Shown here one piece after another: positions 9,217-15,304 of a DNA stretch of 15,304 nucleotides. The notes under the pieces were generated by a model. That model was not told the DNA's origin. It saw only the letters and a list, made by a program, of their open reading frames with translations, and did not search any database. Within the stretch, counting starts at the first letter, position 1. Every line of letters starts with the position of its first letter. The stretch lies in assembly GCA_027596075.1 (NCBI GenBank), contig JADGJC010000236.1:1-15304 (forward strand), in the 5' to 3' direction. The position numbers and the translations under genes are program-made. Source of the stretch: Rhizophlyctis rosea (taxonomy: Eukaryota; Chytridiomycota; Chytridiomycetes; Rhizophlyctidales; Rhizophlyctidaceae).

Positions 9217-10435
9217 ATGAAGGCGCTGTTGATGAAAGCCGCAGGCGACTGGAACGAGACTGCCTATATCGACGACATTCCCAAGCCCGTGGCCGGGGAC
9301 GGACAAGTGTTGGTCAAGGTCGAGGCCGCAGCCATCAAGTAAGTCGTCTTCAACTTCCACTCACATTTTTTTCACCCACTAACATGTCAATCAGCCCTGC
9401 AGATTACGGTCTGGCACTAATAGGCGCGTTCATCCCCAAGTGGCCCTACATCTTCGGCTTTGACGTTAGTGGTGTGGTAGAGCAAGTTGGCAGTGGTGTA
9501 ACGGAATTCAAAGTGGGCGATGAGGTGTTCGGAATGTGTATGGGTGGCGGGTTTGCTGAGTATGTCGCTACTGAGGCCAAGAGGTTGAATAAGGTATGAG
9601 CTTTGAGCATAATCAAGACCCATCTAATGAAGGCTCGTAATAGTTGACCCATTCCTTTTTGCTGCCGCAAACAGAAACCATCGAACATCTCTTTCGCTCA
9701 GGCATCCACTCTTGCCACGGCATGTCGCACTGCACTTGTCTCACTCTTCGGTCGCGGACCGGAAGGCATGGGCTTGCATCGTGTAAGCGAACGTCACATC
9801 TTCGAACAGCCCGAATGGATCCTCATCATGGGCGGTGCCACCTGCGTCGGAATGTTTGCCATCCAGCTGGCCAAGATGGCAGGGCACTCCGTTATCACCA
9901 CCGCATCAAAGAAGAATCATGAGGTATGGAATCATACGCTCATAGTACCTGCCTGTTTGGGCCTTCCGCCAATTCACATTCTTTTCCACCTCAGTACCTA
10001 AAATCCCTCGGCGCAACCCACACAATCGACTACACCCTCCCATCCTCCACCCAAACCCAAACCATAACCTCCCTCACACACAACACCCTCCGCCTCGCCC
10101 TCGACTGCGTCTCAGCCAACACCGCTATCCTAGCCGGTTCCTGTCTCAACACCTCTCTTTCCCCTATCCTCTGCGGCATCGCTAACCCTGGTACAAAACT
10201 ATCCCTTCCGGGCGTGGAAATCCGGGGCGAAGTCACTGGCTTGTCGACAGAGGATTTAGACGATGTTAAGAGCATGTATGTAGCGGATGTTCTTCCGGCT
10301 GTTGAGAGGGGAGAGTTTAAGTGTAGTCCGGTTGTGGATGTTGAAGGGGGTTTGGAGGAGGTTAAGGGCGCGTTGGATAGGTTGAGGGATAAGAGGGTTA
10401 GTATGGGGAAGCAGGTTGTGGTTGCACGTTTTTGA
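9217..10435 (+). CDS. zinc-independent medium-chain dehydrogenase/reductase (quinone oxidoreductase / ToxD-like), 4 exons
   Basis: Exons 9217-9338, 9395-9593, 9675-9923 and 9995-10435 (TGA) join into 336 residues, normal for this family. Introns are 56, 81 and 71 bp; the first has donor GTAAGT and branch site ACTAAC (9378-9383). The N-terminal GroES-like domain starts MKALLMKAAGDW and shows NPADY (41-45, its Asn codon split by intron 1) and the FGFDVSGVVEQVGSGV and KVGDEVFG signatures. The Rossmann domain shows GGATCVGMFAIQLAK (from 160), then VITTASKKN, YLKSLGATHTIDY and LDCVSANTA (226-234). The family uses NADPH; Ser-Lys-Lys after the second beta strand fits phosphate binding. No cysteine/histidine zinc ligands are present at the usual sites, so it is not a classical zinc alcohol dehydrogenase. 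Members include quinone oxidoreductases and trans-acting enoyl reductases of polyketide clusters; no polyketide synthase is visible here, so the substrate is unknown. Probably cytosolic. Confidence 0.93.
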
Positions 10436-10793
10436 GGCGGGATTTGAGAGGTAGTTGTGTACTTAATACTGCATTATGAGAACAAGGTACTCTTTCAGAG
10501 CTATTTCTGTCGCTGCGCACGTTCTTCTCCTTGTTGCAGTGGCAAATTTGGTATGTCACCCAACCTGGTATGTCTCAAAACAACCATATCATCCCCAAGC
10601 GGAGCTTGAATGGAGATGCTTGATGTCCGTTTGACTCTGGCCGCATACGGAGCTGGGTCGATGTCCTTTTTTTTGTGATCAGAAGGGTCCGCTCAGGATG
10701 CTCCCTTTGTAAGCTTTACGCATCAAAAAGAAAAAAGGAATGAGATAATGCTATAGTCGCCATCTCCCTCCATGAACAGATGCCCGACATCAA

Positions 10794-10931
10794 TCAATGG
10801 GCGGTGGACTCCTTGTCGGGAACAGTTGAGTACACATCGGCATACAAATAGAAGGCATCAATCCGAATCGACATGACCGATGCCGTGCTACCGGCTGACA
10901 GCAGAAGTAGCAAACTGACGCAGAAGTTCAT
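10794..10931 (-). other. 45-codon frame with signal-peptide-like start; possible secreted peptide or first-exon relic
   Basis: The minus-strand ATG at 10931 opens MNFCVSLLLLLSAGSTAS, which has a short n-region, a hydrophobic core and small residues at a plausible cleavage site. An Asp/Tyr-rich stretch (IDAFYLYADVYSTV) follows, then TGA. Another frame continues just beyond with a similar style (PLIDVGHLFMEGDGDYS), as if one base had been lost or an intron were missed. It converges on the reductase gene. No family recognised; a chance frame is quite possible at this length. Confidence 0.25.
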
Positions 10932-12197
10932 ATCTATGATTTCATACGAATGTTTTGATGCTTCTCACCAGCTTCCCTGTTGCGGCATCTAAATTAACAA
11001 TGTGATGCCCCTTCGAGACGATACTGTGGATGTAGGTCGACCTTTTCGAGCTCCATAAAGGGACTCAATAATGAGACATCTAAAGCACTTGTACTACTTG
11101 TCGGCGTCCCAGGTCAGAACGTAGAGGAAGATACGTCCGGCTCAAAATTATCAAACAGTTTGAACTCACTCTAGGATGGTGCAAATAGGTCACTTTTATT
11201 CCTGAACAATGAAGCCAAATACGGCCGCCGTTTTCTCCTGATTATTTTTTGTGCCCAATGCACATTGATCATGACGGCCAGAGATGGTGATGCAATCGCA
11301 GGGGAACGATCTGCTAACCGTCAGCCAAAAAAAGATATTACGGGCACATATCAGGCTTCCCATTTCTGAATGGTGCTTTGCAGGCCCATTGTGATTGGCA
11401 TGGTCATTAGACTGTACAGGTCACGACAAAATCCGAAAAACGACGGCGGTCAATTGTCGGGATCATAGCGTCCGCCATTCTGTATGTACAGTGTGTACAG
11501 ACTGCGGTCCAATGAGTGGCCGAGCGGGACTTGGATCACTTCAGTGCGTTCTTGACTCTCTGCAACATCAGAACCTCGCGGCTTCGATACGGGGTAGGAG
11601 GGCCTCGTATCTCAAGCAGTGGTGACCTTTGGGCAAGGAATCTCCTTCTTCTGGAACAAAGTAAGGTTGACGTACCGATCTGCATTTACGGCTTGACATC
11701 TGCGCCCAAACTGTGATGCTCTCCACTCAAGGATGTGGCGACCTCAGTGACCTATAATCCCATCTAGAACTCGCAAGTCAGAAAGCATATCACTTCAAAA
11801 CACTTGACCAAAAACCTTTTCAAGATTTGAGACAGTACTTGATTGGGGAACATGCTCGATCTTGAACATGATCTCATGGTGGTAACCGCTGAAGTTTCTT
11901 TTCCACCACAACATTACCTCGCGGTGTGAACCTTATTCTTTGCGGCAAGGTTGGGTAGAAGCGCAGGGCAGCTCGAACACACAGACCGATTCCAGTCTAA
12001 AGCAAAATAACCATCACAATCACAAAAAAATCATCTTCTGCTTCGGTGGTTGTTGTGCCCCATAAAGGAAAGCGAGAGGCGGCTCGCAACCTTCCCAAGG
12101 CACATTAGGTTAGAGCACGTGCATTGGAAGGGCTATGCATCATGAGCTCAGTTGAGATGGTCACATCATGGCAGTTGCACTTGTGCATGCTTCTTAG

Positions 12198-12446
12198 TCA
12201 CGGAGCGCGTGAACCGTCAAAAAAGAACACCACAAACATTCCGGGAGTGTAGAACAAGAAGTTTACGACCCAAGTGCACGTAACTCCTCGATGTGCAGCC
12301 GTAACGGCATAGCCGTTGCCAGAGTCAAGTGATATTTTCTTCTGGGTGGTGATGTTACTGATCATCAAGCCCAGGAAGAAAAGCTCCACGTGTGCATTTA
12401 CCATGCCATTGACACGTTCGCGGAGTTCGGTAGGAGCATGGCGCAC
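12198..12446 (-). other. weak 82-codon frame with two hydrophobic stretches
   Basis: The minus-strand frame contains VELFFLGLMISNI and, near its end, WVVNFLFYTPGMFVVFFF, each of a kind seen in membrane helices. Between them is a polar loop. No start context, family or splice continuation could be established. It could be the tail of a decayed membrane-protein gene running on the minus strand from higher coordinates, or chance. Confidence 0.18.
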
Positions 12447-13018
12447 TCGAGCTGCGCATAAGTTTTGCTATGTTCTCCTCCGTTGGTTTTCCTTTTCAAC
12501 GCGGTCTATACAAGAGAGGATGCGATAGCCAAATGCAAAACACCACCGACGTAGGCGCAAGTCTTTCATGAGTGTTTATGTTGTCAGAAGACTTCCCAAT
12601 GTTATCAGGCATGACGTGCCTTCACATCCTCTTATATTCACATTATCCGTCAAGCGCTCCAACTCTGGACCGTCATGCTCTGCGCGATTCATTGAGCCCA
12701 TCCCACTCAATGGCAATTTTGACGGCGGAGACCGTATCCTATGTTGACACTGCTGCTGTAATTGATCTATGAGAGTGTGCGTAGAAAATAGGCATTGGAT
12801 AGCAGACACAGCCAACAGAATGCGAGTTTTTTTTTGTTTGCCTTGTCTGATAGATCTTATGCGTGCCCCGCCATAGTGATCTCCACGCTTTTCTCAATGC
12901 GAGTTACATATCAAGCTCCCAAACCCACGAAAGGCCTTGTCCCGGCAGCAAAAAGTGCCGTGTATGTAAACTCTATCAACTGACTCACTACTCACTGCTG
13001 TATTTTGCTTCTGCGATG

Positions 13019-13520
13019 TCACGTTGGTCTTTTTTGAATCGTCATGTGAAATTTCGAGGCATTCCACCATGCCCCAATCAGATCTGCAAGAAGACGGTTG
13101 ATTACAATCAGGTTGTTCAAATACTGCCACATAAATGTTGGTCCTCACCGTAGATTCTCTTTCTCAAATCATTGTGGTCCCCCTGGATGCTCGACAATCC
13201 CAAGCACCTTTTGCAAAAACAGACATTTCATGGTGGGCAAAAAATGGAAGTCTCCACCGAACTCCGTGGACATCTTACTTAAAGAGCTCCTTTGAATTTC
13301 CTTTTTCTCGCTCACGCTGACAGGTGCCGCCCAAAAGGCGCCGGTCTCGGCAAGGTCCATTGTAGACTTTCTTCATCTGAGCACTCGACCCTGAACGCAT
13401 GTCTAAATTGTACACAGCTTTGAAATCCCTCTTCACGGAACCGTCCATTATTCTCACTTCCACGTTATGTAGACCGCGGACATGGTCAACCAGGATGTTC
13501 GACTCTCCAATTCTGCATAC
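13019..13520 (-). other. candidate three-exon minus-strand frame; possible gene remnant
   Basis: An open frame (13520-13279) with GSVKRDFKAVYNLDMRSG and KGNSKELFK can be spliced across 13208-13278 (GTAAGA...AAAAG) to 13207-13149, then across 13084-13148 (GTGAGG...TTCTTGCAG) to 13083-13019, giving RKRIYDLIGAWWNASKF before TGA. Both junctions keep frame, and the intron sizes (71 and 65 bp) match those of the two sure genes. The second intron has a good CTGAT-like branch and polypyrimidine end; the AAAAG acceptor of the first is weaker. No family recognised and no clear start. Confidence 0.25.
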
Positions 13521-13604
13521 TCAGCATCGCCCGTGTAGAACTTCTTGAAGGCATATGCTTCCAATAACTGCATCATGGACAGCTATCCGCAATGGTTGCA
13601 CCCG

Positions 13605-14167
13605 TTATGGTGGAAAAAGAACAGCTAGGTTCGATTCATCGCCTTTAGTGGGAGCAGGACTGCCCCACCTCCGGACGACGTGCAAGAAAACCATCAAACG
13701 GTGGGCAGACATGAGCTGTTCCACCGACGCCACTGCAGGTTTTGTGTCGCTGAAGTAGCGCCAAAGTAGCGCACATCGGGAGTTCAGCATTAAGGCGAGA
13801 AATACTCGGAAGAATCCCAATCCAATGATAGCTGCATTGATCAAAGTATCAAAAAGAGTGTCCAGAATCATTGCCTGTATACTGAGTGGCCCACACTGCA
13901 GCGATCTCCGTCGCCCGTCATAATCTTTTTTTCGGTCTATCCAATTCAGACACATGACGAAAAACAAACAATGACATATTTGCCGTTCAATGCGTGGCAG
14001 CTCAGTGACCGCTATCGATACATTCCCCGCTACCGGTGCATGCGGATGGATCATGGACCACAGAACTCGGAGTCTGTCATTCCATTATCTGTGCGAACGT
14101 ATTCAACGACCTCTAGGGCTGAAATCAGCCAGCACATGCAACAATTTCTGATCACGGGTCTGATCAT
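13605..14167 (-). other. two overlapping frames with hydrophobic helices; possible decayed membrane protein
   Basis: A 38-codon frame (14167-14051) containing NCCMCWLISALEVVEYV ends in TGA. That TGA overlaps the ATG at 14054 of a 149-codon frame (14054-13605). The longer frame has ICHCLFFVMCLNW and LINAAIIGLGFFRVFLALML, two strong membrane-helix candidates, then RCALLWRYF. The four-base overlap with a phase change would fit one older frame with a small indel. It is the longest unbroken frame in this spacer, but is still only a little above what chance can give. No family recognised. Confidence 0.25.
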
Positions 14168-14529
14168 GCCTCTCTGGCAGGCTCAATACATCCACAGCGC
14201 GCTCCCCCTTTTTCTGGGAGATAGGTGTTGCAAGCGCAATTCAGCAAGTGTGTCCGTCATTGAGTACCATTACCGAAGATTGTAGGATAGAGGGGAGACG
14301 ACAATCATGTCACGTTTGAAATTCTTGAGGAATGGAGGGTGTCATCGGTATTGCATTGACGAGATGCGGGACGGGAGATGCTTCAACGAGTGGTGCTTTG
14401 AGTCGGGGCATTTTGCTGTTTTGGTCATTTGTTCGGTATCGCGGTTCGTTTTTGGTTGAGGTTTTAGTCAAGCAAGCGCGGCCTCAAGATATGTGTGTAG
14501 CGTACGGTTCTGGTGCAATGGAACATACA

Positions 14530-15105
14530 TTATTGTGAAGCCGTGCGGAAGTTGATGATGTGTATCGATCGAGGGGGTTGTTGGTAAAAAGAATGAATCT
14601 GGAGGTAGTGGAATGATGCTTCACTGAATTTGTAGCGATTCACCACTTCTGAAGGGAATTCAGTTATGTCGAATGCTATCCTTGACGTGACTGGCGTTGC
14701 ACCACCTCTGTTGGATGACCGGGCTGACTGTTGGAACTTGGTGATGGAGTGATCAGGAATGTAATTCACTCAGTGCTTCCTCTTATGATCCTGCAGTTCC
14801 GGACTACGGAATGGCTGACAAACATACAACAATGACACTCTCCGAAATTGAAGACGATCTCCTCCAGCTGGCTCTTCGAACATTTTGCTGCATCTATTCA
14901 TCCTTTTTTTAAGCCAGAACATGCACATGATCAGACGAGCATGCCCATTGGCATTTGTGATACCCCATGGTACCAGTTTTTTCGACCTTGAGATGTTCAG
15001 AGACGCAGTCAATGGGGACAAACTTGAGGAGAGAAAAAATCCACATGGGGCGATGATGATGTGTGGATATCTACGCCGACCTGCTGCGAGCTTTTTTTTA
15101 GTGAG
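14530..15105 (-). pseudogene. 192-codon minus-strand frame interrupted by a single TGA; possible decayed gene
   Basis: From 15105 down to 14530 one minus-strand phase contains a single internal stop, TGA at 14770-14772, before its terminal stop. Random sequence would hold about nine stops over this length (3 in 64 codons). The peptide is hydrophilic and protein-like, with FEEPAGGDRLQFRRVS before the stop and IAFDITEFPSEVVNRYKFSE after it. TGA can arise from CGA or TGG by one transition. No domain is recognised and the start is unclear. It could also be an exon pair with an unrecognised intron, or chance. Confidence 0.25.
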
Positions 15106-15304
15106 TTAGTCTCGGGAGCGTTAATGGTTTTGCAACAATATAAATATCGTGAACTTCAACGGATACATTGCAGAAATGATCATCCGAGTGGGACGTGTAT
15201 AAATGTGAACTGCCATGACCAGCGAATGATATCCCCTTGAGACTGAGCATTTGCCCGAATCACCATTGCTCACGAGCGCACCAAGTGACGAGTTGTCGGA
15301 ACGC

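Larger units (their letters stand above)
10436..15304. other. gene-poor spacer downstream of the reductase gene
   Basis: About 4.9 kb with no gene I can support. In 10932-12197 I see nothing beyond short frames and ordinary AT/GC mixture. Minus-strand frames that look more protein-like than background are listed separately (10794-10931, 12198-12446, 13019-13520, 13605-14167, 14530-15105). No transposon enzyme motif, terminal repeat or convincing tRNA was found. The reductase 3' end is followed by TACTTAATACTGC near 10460, a possible poly(A) region with no canonical signal. Confidence 0.55.

Noticed and set aside
5526..10931. Idea that the reductase gene is nested in a minus-strand gene running from 10931 to about 5526
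   Set aside because: It relies only on the order of weak frames; no splice sites or homology join the pieces on the two sides of the reductase gene.
13626..13640. B-box-like GGTTCGATTC
   Set aside because: The T-stem pairs at only three of five positions and no other tRNA arm is found upstream.
8791..13877. Shared peptide QAMIL in minus-strand frames at 8791-8805 and 13863-13877 with similar residues after it, suggesting two copies of one gene family
   Set aside because: Five-residue matches between several thousand translated positions are expected by chance, and similarity does not extend to the rest of the frames.
14770..14772. TGA as a reassigned sense codon (stop reassignment)
   Set aside because: The reductase gene ends at TGA at the expected family length, and both sure genes use TGG for Trp, so TGA is read as stop here.
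1..15304. CRISPR arrays, bacterial operons or phage genes
   Set aside because: There are no regularly spaced repeats, and the two clear genes are spliceosomal-intron genes of fungal type.

Overview
The window looks like nuclear DNA of an intron-rich, gene-sparse eukaryote, almost certainly a fungus. The evidence is a Sen1-type helicase gene split by 11 introns of 62-132 bp, all with GT donors and AG acceptors, and a second gene of the fungal quinone-oxidoreductase/ToxD-like class split by 3 introns of 56-81 bp, the first with a textbook ACTAAC branch site. There are no bacterial operons, Shine-Dalgarno sites or phage features. The intron number in SEN1 fits a basidiomycete or early-diverging fungus better than a typical filamentous ascomycete, but this is an inference and I cannot name the genus.

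Layout. Positions 1-4948 (+) hold the 3' part of a SEN1 RNA/DNA helicase gene; its 5' end lies outside the window. The 12 exons join without any frame break into 1341 residues ending at a TAG, and every superfamily 1B helicase motif is readable. Positions 4949-9216 are a gene-poor spacer with a 36-bp tandem duplication, a C18-G-C8 homopolymer tract and scattered weak minus-strand frames. Positions 9217-10435 (+) hold a complete four-exon gene for a 336-residue medium-chain dehydrogenase/reductase without the catalytic zinc ligands, preceded by a TATA box. Positions 10436-15304 are a second gene-poor spacer. Its minus strand carries several short protein-like frames: a signal-peptide-like start, hydrophobic stretches, a frame interrupted by one TGA and a frame that can be spliced. 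These may be relics of a decayed gene or chance.

The two clear genes do not form a pathway. SEN1 acts in the nucleus in transcription termination and R-loop removal; the reductase is probably a soluble NADPH-dependent redox enzyme. What they share is an odd base composition: within long exons the coding strand starts with C/A-ending codons and switches sharply to G/T-ending codons, so the strand skew flips inside a single reading frame. This is the most unusual signal directly visible in the window. I found no CRISPR array, rRNA, convincing tRNA, or recognisable transposon protein or terminal repeat.
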